From assembly GCA_964343805.1 (NCBI GenBank), contig CAYFLR010000025.1, forward strand, positions 14,846-78,845: a DNA stretch of 64,000 bases, in the 5' to 3' direction. This document shows, piece by piece, positions 54,071 through 63,940 of this stretch (positions within the stretch are counted from its first letter, which is position 1; each line of letters begins with the position of its first letter). The position numbers were made by a program, and so were the translations under genes. Origin of the DNA: CAYFLR01 sp964343805 (GTDB lineage Bacteria; Bdellovibrionota_B; Oligoflexia; CAYFLR01). A model generated the notes under the pieces. That model did not search any database. It was not told the origin of the DNA and saw only the letters and a list, made by a program, of their open reading frames with translations.

Positions 54071-56243
54071 ATGAATGAAAAGCTAAAAGGTCAATTCTTA
54101 AAACCGTTTAAAATAGTTAGAATAAAGTTTTTAATTTGGCCCCTATTGCTCCTGCTACTTGTTTTTCTTAATCTCGCTTATGTAGGAACTCAATCCATTC
54201 TTTCTCTAGACAATTTAAAGATCATAAAAGTTCACAATATCTCGAGCTACCAAACGATCAATAATGGAAAAGGATTAGGTCTCACTATTCCTGCTAACAA
54301 AATAGCTTCTGTTTTTATTGAGTTTAAAAGAGAGTTTAAGCATACCAAGAAACTCACCCTTTTCATGGATGAAAAATCCATTATTCCAAATTCTTCTACT
54401 GCCGACATCAAGTCTCTCTTAGCCTACGCAGGGTTTACTAATCGCCTATCAAAGCTATTCCCCCCTAGCTTAAAACCGTATTCTCAAGAAAAGCAAATAT
54501 CCTTCCCTCTCTTTAGGAAAAAGTACATCTCATTAGAACTTAAATTTAGAACGGGACCCAAAGGAGGGCGAGTACGGATAGATCGAATGATGCTTTCTAA
54601 TTATGGATTTTTCGAAAGTCTAAAGTTAAAAGAACTCTATCGTTTTCCCCTCATTTTAATAATGGGCATTTTAATTTTCTTTCCCGGTCTCATTTTATTT
54701 AGCCTATCCCCTGCCAAAAACAACCAATTGCTTATCTATCTATTTCCTCTATCAATTGTTTTTTACATCATCCTCTATCTCCAATTCGAACTCCTCCGCC
54801 GGCTGAACCTGCAGAATGATTTCTCCATATTGATAGTCTCTCTTTTTAGTTTTTTTGTTCCTATCTATCTCTTGTTCAGAAAAAGACAACAAAAGAGGGT
54901 ATCGCAATTGATTAATACCTATAAATCCCCCCTCCTCATAGTATTGATGTGGGCACTATTTTTAGGTTTTTATATAAGCAGTCATCTGGAAGAGCCTATT
55001 CGCAACTTAGTTTACAAAGAAATATCAGGGGCAAAAACCTACGAACAATTGGTCTCTCATGACAATCTATTTCAGTATATAAATGGGAAATCAATTGCTA
55101 ACCAACTTCCATTTAATCATTATTATAAAAGTAATTGGTTTTGGTCGGTGGTAGACCGAGAGATACTACCAGGGGTACTTTACTCCAACTTAAAGCTCCT
55201 CATGAGTGTTTGTTCCAGCTATATAGGAAATTCATTCTGGTTCTACACCATGGTAGGAATCTTTTTTAATCTGTCAATTTTCTTTCCACTTTTTTTATTT
55301 TTTAAAAGGTATCTCACTTCTACAAGCTCTTTTGTATTGTTTATTATCCTTTTGTATCTCAACTCTCATCATTTTGTTATGACCTACTACACCTGGTATA
55401 AAGTGGCAGGGGCCTCTTTATTCCTTTCGGGTATCTATATTTTAATAAAGGAGAACAGATCTCCTCTTACCTGGATTAGTTCTGGTATCATATTAGGATT
55501 AGCAAGTAATATGCATACAAGTATGGCCCTGGGTTTGGTCCTGTTCTTTCCTTGGCTCCTTTATAAACTATACATACAAACATCGCTTAAAAGAAAACTC
55601 TTACTATACCCTGCCCTCTTTATCGGCTTTTTTACCCTAGTAAACAGCCCCTGGTTTATCATTAAAAAGGTTAACTTTAAGAATAAACAAACTCTCATCA
55701 GATTGAATTACTTAGGTGAAGTTCCTTTTAAAAATGGATTAAAAGACACCTTTTTAAGTTTCATTGATCGATATACTGCAAATCAGCAGTTCACCAAGCG
55801 CTTTACNNNNNNNNNNAAATACATTTCGGATCTATATTTTTGATAAAATAGCCAAGACATTCTCTCAAAACTTTTTCTTGGGCTTGAGATATTGGAATCA
55901 AATTGAATTGCTCTATATCTCTGCGACCTATTATCCAATAATACTTTTTTTATTACTCATTTTAATCTTGCAAATAAAAAAGAACCCACTTCATCAACTG
56001 AAAAGAATTCCCCCCTTAAAAGTGGAGCTACTTCAAATCATGCTCATCTGTGTACTCACCCATCTGCTCTTAATACTATTGGCCTTTGGGCAGTATCCCC
56101 CAGATGTCAATTATTCTCAACCTTACCCCATCATCTATCTTATTTCAGCTTCGTTCTTTATTTTACTTCTTGATTCGCCGAAAGGGATTCGGTTTCTTTA
56201 CTATCTCTACGCCGCTTTTACTTTTTTTCGTTTGCTGATATGA
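54071..56243 (+). CDS. Large polytopic membrane protein, GT-C-like, with assembly gap
   Basis: The gene runs from ATG 54071 (or TTG 54065) to 56243, with a 10-N gap at 55807-55816. The frame after the gap differs from a literal 10-base reading, so the gap length is wrong modulo 3. The product, about 725 residues, has an N-terminal helix, a periplasmic beta-rich part (about 30-180) and at least ten membrane helices. I see no firm catalytic motif. Its place 36 nt after the GT-C-like gene suggests a shared surface-polysaccharide or lipid-glycosylation role. Family assignment is tentative. Confidence 0.7.
55807..55816. other. Assembly gap (10 N) in membrane-protein gene
   Basis: Ten N separate two coding parts whose frames do not match if the gap is exactly 10 bases, so the true length differs. 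Confidence 0.99.
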
Positions 56244-56245
56244 AA

Positions 56246-58510
56246 CTATACAGACTGGCTAAACTCTGGCACCCACTCTAATAATATAAGAGTCACATCA
56301 TCTTTTAAATTATCACTTCCCATATGTTCTTCAGCTTTGTCAAGAATAGCAGTATGAAGACTGTCAATATCAGAGCCATCCTCGATCATCTTTTTGATGA
56401 TCATACTATTTAAAGGTTTATTTCCTTCTTTATAGTTTTCGATCAACCCATCAGAGTATAGGCAGATACGATCCCCCTCCTCTAATTGAAAAGATTTAAT
56501 AGACCACCCAGCTTTCTCTGGCTCGTCAAGAGACTTGACACTTTTACTTCCGAGAATAAAGCTGCGATTAAAAATACCTTGCACCTTTTTCTCCTCTTTT
56601 TGGTACCAGTTAAGAGGAAGGTGACCAGCATTAAGATATTCCAACATTCCCGTTTTTAGATTAAGGGAGAGAATACATAATGACATATCTTTCCTATTTG
56701 CATTTTGAAATGAGTGATGAAGAGCTTGTACAATTGAATGCAAATGGCTTTGACCTGAAAGTTTTTGAGATTCTTTATGGTATTCACTGGTTAAAATACT
56801 ACCAAAAGCTACTCCGGTCATTAAAGCAGCAGGGATTCCATGCCCTGTTACATCTCCCAAGAAAATATCTAGGATATCTTTATCTTCATGATAGTAGTAG
56901 TGATACCAATCCCCTCCTGTTTTATCAGCCATCAAACAGCTGACCTTCATGTTTAAATTGGGAAGGGGGATTTTTTTTGGAAAAAAGGATTCTTGCACCA
57001 TTTTGGCCGCATCCATATCCGTTTCCATTTTCGCCCTGACTCGCATTTGTTCAATATACCCAATATTACTTAGGGAGAGACCTAAAGAGTAACTGATGGT
57101 ATCCACAAACTCCTTATCTTCGGCCACCAATTGGTGGATCGAGTTGGAGGGAAAATTTAAATATCCCATTTCATCATTTCCCCAAGCTACCGGGACGATC
57201 AGCTTATTATCAGTAACAATACTCTCAACTGGGGAGAGTTCTTCTAATTTGGAGAGTATATCCTCTTTTCTCTCTGGTTCTCCTTTTAAGATATAGGTGC
57301 TATAACCCTTATTATCTTTAGAATAGAATATGACACTTGATTCCTGTAAAGAAGGGAGCTCGTTGGTTAATACATTGGCAGCTTCTTTAGCCACCTCAAT
57401 CCTTTCATGTTTAACCGCCATATCTTTAGTACAATTGAATATGAGGTTCAAACGTCTGTGCGCCTTAGCCAGCTTCTCAGCCAGTCCTAACATCTCACTT
57501 TGTTTTATAATCCGAGTTAATCCTACTAGTTGCTCTTTAAATATAAGTAAGGGGCTATAAAAATCCCGATCAATTTCGCCCAAAACATAAACTTGTAGAT
57601 AGTATTGATCTTTATCTTCCATACGTTGAACACTAAATTTACCGAGCAACATGGACCATTTATCTTCACCAAATTGGATTGGTAGTTTATCGGTCTGTAA
57701 CTGACTATCCATCACATCAAAGTCTCTTAAAAACTTCTTATGAGCCTCTTCAATTTGCTGCCATTGATTTTGATTAAGATTAACTGAGTTAGATGATAGA
57801 AAGTTATCTTCATTGTTGGCAGTGAGAATCAAACCAAAGCCATTTTCAGGATAGAGATTATGCAACTGGCTAAGTACATACTTATAAATATCATCTAGGG
57901 TTTTGTAATGATGCATCTTCGCAGCGATATTCATAAAGGAGTCCATAAAATGATTTTTTCTAGCCTCCCTCTGTTTTAAAACTCTGAGTTGCTGATAAGT
58001 ATCTTCAAAAAAAGAGATGATTATTTTGGTGATAAAAACTAGAAAGTAACTCACCAAGTGAGCTTGCAAGCTTAACTTTAGCGTCTCTATAGTTCCTTGG
58101 CCTAAATAGAAATAAATAGCAGAAGCTATGACAGCGCCCAGAGGATAACCAATAGCACAGTATTTAACCTTGGAAAAAACCCCCAGCAAGAGAGCGGAAA
58201 AAACCAAAGATGAAAACCAATAAGTATTCACATTGTTGATAAGTAAAAAATAGGTAAAAGCGAGAGGAAATACCACCTGGAGGGATATTTCAAAGAGCAA
58301 TACATGCCCTTTTTTCCAAACTGTTTTACGAGGAATAATTAACCAAGATAGAAAGAGAAATGCACACACCGTCCTTAATAACAAATTCTCTTGATAAGAA
58401 GTAAATTGTCCCAATAGATAGTAGAAGAGATAATGACCCAAAAACCCCACCAGGGCTAATAACTTAATAACCGGCTGGACTAGGATGTAAGAACTTTTGC
58501 TAGCAGGCAT
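56246..58510 (-). CDS. Membrane SpoIIE/PP2C phosphatase with GAF-like sensor region
   Basis: This 754-residue protein has about six N-terminal membrane helices (about 10-170), a helical linker, two GAF-like regions (about 195-490) and a C-terminal SpoIIE/PP2C phosphatase (about 525-745). The phosphatase has GGDWYHYYYHEDKD, LGDVTGHGIPAALMTG and DDVTLILLEW, including the metal-binding Asp residues. Such phosphatases normally reset an anti-sigma-factor antagonist. It follows the B12-type regulator gene by 26 nt and is probably in its operon. The phosphatase domain resembles that of the 7TMR hybrid kinase at 14245, which lacks GAF regions. Confidence 0.9.
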   Translation of the reverse strand: MPASKSSYILVQPVIKLLALVGFLGHYLFYYLLGQFTSYQENLLLRTVCAFLFLSWLIIPRKTVWKKGHVLLFEISLQVVFPLAFTYFLLINNVNTYWFSSLVFSALLLGVFSKVKYCAIGYPLGAVIASAIYFYLGQGTIETLKLSLQAHLVSYFLVFITKIIISFFEDTYQQLRVLKQREARKNHFMDSFMNIAAKMHHYKTLDDIYKYVLSQLHNLYPENGFGLILTANNEDNFLSSNSVNLNQNQWQQIEEAHKKFLRDFDVMDSQLQTDKLPIQFGEDKWSMLLGKFSVQRMEDKDQYYLQVYVLGEIDRDFYSPLLIFKEQLVGLTRIIKQSEMLGLAEKLAKAHRRLNLIFNCTKDMAVKHERIEVAKEAANVLTNELPSLQESSVIFYSKDNKGYSTYILKGEPERKEDILSKLEELSPVESIVTDNKLIVPVAWGNDEMGYLNFPSNSIHQLVAEDKEFVDTISYSLGLSLSNIGYIEQMRVRAKMETDMDAAKMVQESFFPKKIPLPNLNMKVSCLMADKTGGDWYHYYYHEDKDILDIFLGDVTGHGIPAALMTGVAFGSILTSEYHKESQKLSGQSHLHSIVQALHHSFQNANRKDMSLCILSLNLKTGMLEYLNAGHLPLNWYQKEEKKVQGIFNRSFILGSKSVKSLDEPEKAGWSIKSFQLEEGDRICLYSDGLIENYKEGNKPLNSMIIKKMIEDGSDIDSLHTAILDKAEEHMGSDNLKDDVTLILLEWVPEFSQSV

Positions 58511-58536
58511 AGACCGTCCTTGTAGACATTGAAACG

Positions 58537-59427
58537 TTAAAAACCCTCTCTATTTATCCCTAACCAACTATAGAAATCCTTCAATTCATTGAAAGCGAAA
58601 GTCCCCTCTACATTGGGAGGAGCCCCTCGACCTCCAACCAAGATTTGAACTTTAGCTGGAAGGTTCTGACGAAGCCAAAGGAGCTGCTTTTTATTTTGCT
58701 CTTTATTGGAAAAATGAGACATGCTGAGGCAAACGGTCTTGGATTTACTTTGTTTAGTAGCGGCTAATATATCTTCTAAGGGAGTGGAACTTCCCAGCAT
58801 AATCAATCGATGTCCACTATGGGCTAATATAACCGCACACAGATCTAAACCGAAGGAGTGATTTTCATCAGGTAAACAAGCAAGAAGGGTGAGAGGGCCT
58901 TGGGGATTTCGATCTAAACTCTTCCACTTTTGAGTCAAGAAAGCATGCAGCAGCTCTGAAAAGAAATGTTCGTGCGCCACCATGATCTCTTTTAAGGACC
59001 AGGCTTCTCCCACTTTGTCCAAGATAGAGGGAACAAAGTGGATCACAAAACCAACAGGGCCTAAAGCTTGCCACTCTTTGTCAAATAGACTTTCCAACTC
59101 TTCGGATTTCCATCCTTTTATCAGTTGGATAATGAGATTGATTTGCGTGTTCATGGGGTTTTGAGATTCTATAGTCCGGTCTTTAAGTAGTTTTTTTAGC
59201 TCCTCAAATTTTAACGGAACCACTTTGCTCGGTTTAAACCCAGCACCTAATGCCGTTTTAACCAGTTGCAAACGGTTGAGTTCTTCTTCTGGGTATCTAC
59301 GGTGCCCCGAATCTCGCTTAATGGAGTAGGGAGCCCCATATCTTCTCTCCCATATTCGTAAATTGTGGACACTTATCCCCAGAATACTAGATAAGTCTCC
59401 GATACTATATAACTTTTCTTTTTTCAT
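58537..59427 (-). CDS. MerR-family B12-binding regulator, CarH/LitR-like photoreceptor
   Basis: This 296-residue protein has an N-terminal MerR helix-turn-helix (SIGDLSSILGISVHNLRIWE, RRYGAPYS...GHRRY). A four-helix region holds W143-x9-E153-H154, the Wx9EH motif of CarH-type photoreceptors that senses adenosylcobalamin light chemistry. The Rossmann B12 domain follows, with DENHSFG (H190 as likely lower ligand; Glu in place of the first Asp of DxHxxG) and a C-terminal VGGRGAPPN. In the dark such proteins repress their targets and in light they dissociate. It diverges from a barrel protein at 59588, with repeated boxes between. A SpoIIE phosphatase gene follows. Confidence 0.9.
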   Translation of the reverse strand: MKKEKLYSIGDLSSILGISVHNLRIWERRYGAPYSIKRDSGHRRYPEEELNRLQLVKTALGAGFKPSKVVPLKFEELKKLLKDRTIESQNPMNTQINLIIQLIKGWKSEELESLFDKEWQALGPVGFVIHFVPSILDKVGEAWSLKEIMVAHEHFFSELLHAFLTQKWKSLDRNPQGPLTLLACLPDENHSFGLDLCAVILAHSGHRLIMLGSSTPLEDILAATKQSKSKTVCLSMSHFSNKEQNKKQLLWLRQNLPAKVQILVGGRGAPPNVEGTFAFNELKDFYSWLGINREGF

Positions 59428-59470
59428 AATATACCACCTATCCCCCTACTATAACGCAGTAAAAAATTTT

Positions 59471-59544
59471 TGTCTAATAATATTCATAACAAATAATTTT
59501 TTTGTATAAATTTTATTTAGACAATGTTATAATAGATATAGACA
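59471..59544. promoter_or_regulatory. Divergent control region with repeated TGTCTA/TAGACA elements
   Basis: TGTCTA (59471-59476) with ATAACA (59486-59491) is mirrored by TGTTAT (59525-59530) with TAGACA (59539-59544); another TAGACA is at 59518-59523. TATAAT lies at 59528-59533 toward the + gene. The mirrored half-sites between a MerR-type gene and its divergent neighbour fit an operator for the B12 regulator. Confidence 0.5.
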
Positions 59545-59587
59545 GTCAGAAAGCAACAAAGCTTTTTAATTTTTCAAAGGAGACCTC

Positions 59588-60430
59588 ATGTTAAATCAAA
59601 TTAAATATCTTACACTTTTAGCAGTATTTTTTACCTCTTCTCTCTGGGCAAACCCAGCTAGTGAAAGCCCTAATGTTTCTATAAGGTTAGAATCAGGTTT
59701 TCTCTCCGTTTTAGATCACACTCTACAGCTCAGCAAAGACAACACCAACTTTGACTATGTAAAACACGGGTCACAGGACAATCTCTACAGTCTTCAAAGA
59801 TTTACCGGCATCGTTGAAATGTCACCCTCATCTAAATTATTACTTGTTTATCAACCCATCGAGGTGGTTTCCAAAAATCGCTTGCAAAGAGATCTCAAAG
59901 TGGAAAATGTGACCTTTAAAAAAGGAACACCTATGCGCTACCGTTACAGTTTTCCCTACTATAGAGGCACCTATCTATGGAACCTAGTCAATGATTCCAA
60001 AATGCAGTTATGGGGTGGATTTGGCTTGCAGCTTCGCAATGCCAACATCGAATATGAAGCCCTGGATGGAAGCATGGTGGTTTCCACACGCGATGTGGGC
60101 CCTGTTCCTCTCTTTTCTCTTCATGGTCAATATAACTTGGGCAAGAAATCTTCTATTCAGTTTGAAATGGAAGGAAACTATGCCAATTTCGCCTACCTTA
60201 ACGGAGATGATGAAAGTAAGGTCAAAGGAGCCATCTTAGATGCGGCAATAGCTTGGACCCGCAATGTAAATGAAAAATGGGATTCTTTCATCCGCATCAG
60301 ATATGTAGGCGGTGGAGCAGAAGGTTCCAGCGATAATCCTGACACTTTAACCGGAGATGGTTATGCCAGCAATTGGATCGATTTACTTTCGGTCACTGCC
60401 GGGGTAGAAACCAATCTTCTCGCTTGGTAA
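59588..60430 (+). CDS. Predicted outer-membrane beta-barrel protein
   Basis: This 280-residue protein starts at ATG 59588 with AGGAG, a signal peptide (1-22, LWA/NPA) and alternating beta strands rich in aromatic residues. It ends WIDLLSVTAGVETNLLAW, with a terminal aromatic residue as in many barrels. Strands such as MRYRYSFPYYRGTYLW and IQFEMEGNYANFAY support this. No family is recognised. It is divergent from the CarH-like regulator and may be under its light or B12 control. Confidence 0.75.
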   Translation: MLNQIKYLTLLAVFFTSSLWANPASESPNVSIRLESGFLSVLDHTLQLSKDNTNFDYVKHGSQDNLYSLQRFTGIVEMSPSSKLLLVYQPIEVVSKNRLQRDLKVENVTFKKGTPMRYRYSFPYYRGTYLWNLVNDSKMQLWGGFGLQLRNANIEYEALDGSMVVSTRDVGPVPLFSLHGQYNLGKKSSIQFEMEGNYANFAYLNGDDESKVKGAILDAAIAWTRNVNEKWDSFIRIRYVGGGAEGSSDNPDTLTGDGYASNWIDLLSVTAGVETNLLAW

Positions 60431-60441
60431 GGGATTTGGAA

Positions 60442-60903
60442 ATGAATATCTTTGTATTAGATCAAAATCCGGTTCAAGCAGCAAAGATGCAATGTGATAA
60501 ACATGTAGTGAAAATGCCTCTGGAAACAGCTCAACTGCTTTGCAATGCTTACCCCAAAGGGGAAGCGCCCTACAGGCAAACCCATTTTAATCACCCTTGC
60601 TCTATTTGGGCTAGAGAAAGTAGAGAAAACTACCTCTGGCTCATTGAGCATGGGCTAGCCCTCTGCGCTGAATATACACATAGGTATGGAAAAACTCATA
60701 AGTCGCAGGAGGTCATTCTATGGTGCAAAGACAATATATCCAAATTGCATTTCAGCAAAGAGACAAGAAGCCGCTTCACATTATGCTTTGATAAAAAATT
60801 CCAAATTGGCAATGCTATCGACAGCTATCGGAATTATTATAAAATAGAGAAACGCCGCATTGCCAAATGGGAAAAAAATCGAAAGCCACCTGCGTGGTAT
60901 TAG
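60442..60903 (+). CDS. Conserved cytoplasmic protein with CDKHVVKM motif
   Basis: The start is placed at ATG 60442 (MNIFVLDQNP), 12 nt after the barrel gene; a longer frame from 60373 overlaps that gene. The 153 residues include AAKMQCDKHVVKMPLETAQLLCN, quoted in part, a pattern I recall from proteins in marine phages and bacteria that are annotated as hypothetical. Conserved His, Lys and Cys residues could be catalytic or nucleic-acid binding. The C-terminus is basic. Next to a possible light-regulated gene, a role in DNA repair or light response is speculative. Confidence 0.8.
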   Translation: MNIFVLDQNPVQAAKMQCDKHVVKMPLETAQLLCNAYPKGEAPYRQTHFNHPCSIWARESRENYLWLIEHGLALCAEYTHRYGKTHKSQEVILWCKDNISKLHFSKETRSRFTLCFDKKFQIGNAIDSYRNYYKIEKRRIAKWEKNRKPPAWY

Positions 60904-60904
60904 T

Positions 60905-62521
60905 TTAATAACAAGCTGGCCAAAGGGAACGATCCTGCTTTAACCATCCTTCATCTGGCTGCCATTTAACACCTAAAGAGGGTTCATTAGGTACAAACAT
61001 GCAGATATTTTCATGGGTGAAAGGGTAGTATTGATAATAAGAATAACTCGATTCATCCACCGTCCACAGAGGGTGATCATTGTATATGTCGTAGGCCGTT
61101 TTGGATTCTGATGTGGGATAGGAAGAAAGCTCTTCATGGCTATACTCTCTAATTGTTTTATCAACTCCCAAAAACCTTAACAGTCGATCCAGATCAAAGT
61201 ATCCAAACTCGCTCAGATAGCTTTGCAGATTTTCCTCCACAAATCCTCTATTCTCATAAAGAACCCGGACAAACACCAATGAGTTGGAACTATTCCACCC
61301 ACATAAGGCACTCGATCGATAGCCATCTAAAGGCCAAGGAAATAGAGGGTGGATCACCTCATTCCATAGGGACACGAAAAAATCCGCTCTTCGCCAAACC
61401 TGAGGATCCAGGGCTGGGGTATCAAGGCTTTGCAAAATAGGTTTTAAAAGCTGAACACTTTCTACAATTGTATTTATCCTTTTTCGATTATTACAACTGG
61501 AAGGAGACTGAGCGAGAGTTTTCAATTTGTTGTGAAGTATTTCCAAATACTCCTTAATCAGGGCCGAACCATCCACTTGATAGTGTCGCAATTGACGAGT
61601 GAATTCATTAATAAAAAGAGAACGGCGATCCTTCTGATCCCATCCCTCCTGATCATAATCAGCTTGATAAATGGCATCTCCCGGTTGAACCTTATTGATC
61701 CAAATCGTTGAACCATCATAAGCTCGCCCCGGCTCTGTCCACTTCCATCTTTTTAATCCTGCGCCCTTTTGATTATTAAAAGGAGAGGCAATCAAATAAG
61801 CTAATGATTTTCGTTCATGATAAGAGTATCCATCTAGAAAAGGAGCCTTGCTGTAATCCACCTTGGCAATGCTTAAACTATGACCTCCTCTGCCAAATTC
61901 CGCTTCAATAAAGATATCTCCCCCTCGCACAACTCTGGGGTCAATATCATACACATCACCGGATGCCCCGCCCAAAGTACTTGAAAAAGAGACAACGCCA
62001 AAATTATTGGCCATATCCCAGATAAAAGCACTGAGACGATCAAAAGAACTTCCATACCGATAATAGCTTTTGCGAATTTTGCTTTCACTGTCTCTATTAA
62101 AATTACTAGCTTCACGAAAGCCAAAATGTCCAATAAACCACCAAGATTGAGTCTGAGCTGAATAGGCTTTCATCATAAAAGGGAGACCATGCTCTCTGGC
62201 AAATAGAATGCGAAACAAAATTACATTGTCAGCGCAATCCACATGAAAAGGTTTACTGAGTCTTTTTAGCTCTGTCACTCGCTTTTCAATGGCTTCAATA
62301 TGATCTTGATACATTAAGGTGACTCCATCGTCAGTCACCGGCAACATCTCTACCAGCCAATCACGGTATTTAGATTCATATTCCTCATTCCATCTTTCAG
62401 TAGCAGTCCATACATTTTCAATAGCAGCCGTATTGAGTCCTACCGCACGTTCCTCAAAGGCTCCTAATGATGACAAAGGAATAAGAATTAAAATAAGCTT
62501 CATTATATTTATATTTTTCAA
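60905..62521 (-). CDS. Exported protein with Cys/His papain-fold-like pair
   Basis: A TTG at 62521 is taken as start because GGAGG (62527-62531 area) precedes it at 5 nt; ATG 62533 has no site. The 538-residue product has a signal peptide (LILILIPLSSLGA). C96 in HVDCADNVILFRIL opens a helix and H214 lies in GRGGHSLSI, the layout of papain-like or transglutaminase-like enzymes. The C-terminal half is helical and aromatic-rich. No named family is certain. It is likely a secreted hydrolase, perhaps acting on cell-wall or protein substrates. The next gene upstream, 62607, is another exported hydrolase. Confidence 0.72.
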   Translation of the reverse strand: MKNINIMKLILILIPLSSLGAFEERAVGLNTAAIENVWTATERWNEEYESKYRDWLVEMLPVTDDGVTLMYQDHIEAIEKRVTELKRLSKPFHVDCADNVILFRILFAREHGLPFMMKAYSAQTQSWWFIGHFGFREASNFNRDSESKIRKSYYRYGSSFDRLSAFIWDMANNFGVVSFSSTLGGASGDVYDIDPRVVRGGDIFIEAEFGRGGHSLSIAKVDYSKAPFLDGYSYHERKSLAYLIASPFNNQKGAGLKRWKWTEPGRAYDGSTIWINKVQPGDAIYQADYDQEGWDQKDRRSLFINEFTRQLRHYQVDGSALIKEYLEILHNKLKTLAQSPSSCNNRKRINTIVESVQLLKPILQSLDTPALDPQVWRRADFFVSLWNEVIHPLFPWPLDGYRSSALCGWNSSNSLVFVRVLYENRGFVEENLQSYLSEFGYFDLDRLLRFLGVDKTIREYSHEELSSYPTSESKTAYDIYNDHPLWTVDESSYSYYQYYPFTHENICMFVPNEPSLGVKWQPDEGWLKQDRSLWPACY

Positions 62522-62606
62522 GAAATCCTCCATATTATCTATTTTTTTAATAAATATTTAAAGAACTCAGAATATATATAAATAAAATTTTCTTATTGCA
62601 AGTGAT

Positions 62607-63821
62607 TTAGTTAGAAGCACTACACTCTTTGGAAATATTGTTTCCGGCAGGAAATTGATGAGTGAGGACGAGCTCCCGCCCCTCTTTAGTAAAAGCAAAC
62701 TCATTATCATCATTATGATAGATGTTCTTTTTAAATCCTCCTGGGATCCAAGGCCGATTTAAAAGATGCCGTGCATAGGCATTCTCAAAGCACCAGGTCA
62801 GTGGAGTCTCATCCTCTCCTTGATGTTCGGCTAGGCAGGTTTGATAAAGATTAGCACCTATTGAATGAGGTTCTAAGCACTGAAGAGCAATCTCCACCCC
62901 ACTCCAAAACCGGTTCTCACAAGTGGTAAAGCGAGAGGTTTTCTGAGCACATGCAGAATACTCCGAGGTAAAAGGAGTGGGCCAAGCTGCGGGCTTACAT
63001 CCCCCTGTTTCAGTTTCGTGGACATACCCCTCTAGACACTCATTTGCAGTTAGGTCACGCTTTATATACATCCGATAGAGATGAGCTAAACCATAGATTT
63101 CGTCTCGCCCAATATAAGGAACATCGTAGGAATCATTCATGAGCGAGGTGGGTTGATTACCAAAGCGTTTCGGATTATCGGTTATGGATACATTATGAGG
63201 AGATTCCACATTGTCAACGATATAGGTATCACTGAGGCCAAAAGCATGTCCGAGTTCGTGTAAGTAGGTACCCATAGAAAAGAGATTGTGAAGAAACTCC
63301 ACCGGCTGTTTATATGAGTCCTTTTTACCAACCATGAGAGTTATTAATGGAGTGGATTCCCCCTCTTCACCGAACACCCTAAAATTGCTCCTGCCAAATT
63401 GACAGAGAAAACGGACCTTGAGAGGAGCAAAAAGGACCTCAGAATACACATGACTGGCAATAACTTCATTGGTGATGGGGACATCAAACTCTACTAAGCC
63501 GATTTTTTCGGCTAGTCGCAAACTATCAAGCCACTCATAAATACCATCTTCGACAAATTTTCTAGTAGCAGCATCTTCAGCTATTTTTAAATGGGGATCA
63601 TCAGGAAAATCGCACTCTTTAGCTTCAATAAATACCTTAATGGGCTCTCCAATTTTATTAATCAGATAGCTATTTAGATGGTGCCCCACCTGCTCATAGC
63701 GCACATCCTTCTGAGAGGGTACATATTTGACATCTGAGTCACCTGTCTTTCTTTTTCGACAGCCCAGCATGAGACTTTGCAATACTGTGAGAAGGATGAG
63801 GTAGTACAAAAGGGTCTTCAT
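62607..63821 (-). CDS. Metzincin-type metalloprotease lipoprotein
   Basis: The start is placed at ATG 63821, where AGGAG is 6 nt upstream; ATG 63827 touches that site. The 404-residue protein has a lipobox (MLGC, about C21). The zinc motif is H188-E-L-G-H192-x2-G195-x2-D198 (HELGHAFGLSD), with Asp as third ligand. TSLMNDSYDVPYIGRDE could supply the Met-turn. Cysteine-rich C-terminal residues (about 280-404) suggest disulfides. It is probably an exported protease anchored to a membrane. Confidence 0.82.
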   Translation of the reverse strand: MKTLLYYLILLTVLQSLMLGCRKRKTGDSDVKYVPSQKDVRYEQVGHHLNSYLINKIGEPIKVFIEAKECDFPDDPHLKIAEDAATRKFVEDGIYEWLDSLRLAEKIGLVEFDVPITNEVIASHVYSEVLFAPLKVRFLCQFGRSNFRVFGEEGESTPLITLMVGKKDSYKQPVEFLHNLFSMGTYLHELGHAFGLSDTYIVDNVESPHNVSITDNPKRFGNQPTSLMNDSYDVPYIGRDEIYGLAHLYRMYIKRDLTANECLEGYVHETETGGCKPAAWPTPFTSEYSACAQKTSRFTTCENRFWSGVEIALQCLEPHSIGANLYQTCLAEHQGEDETPLTWCFENAYARHLLNRPWIPGGFKKNIYHNDDNEFAFTKEGRELVLTHQFPAGNNISKECSASN

Positions 63822-63940
63822 GGTCATCTCCTAAGATATTAGTCCTATTTACTTATCGGTTCTGAGCGAATTTTTATGATTACTTTTTAGGGTTTTTGAT
63901 CCCAATCTATATCCCACTAATTTTTTTGATAAATTCACGG

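Noticed and set aside
60442..60903. Prophage origin for the CDKHVVKM protein
   Set aside because: No integrase, capsid, lysis or attachment-site sequence is nearby; similar proteins also occur in bacteria.
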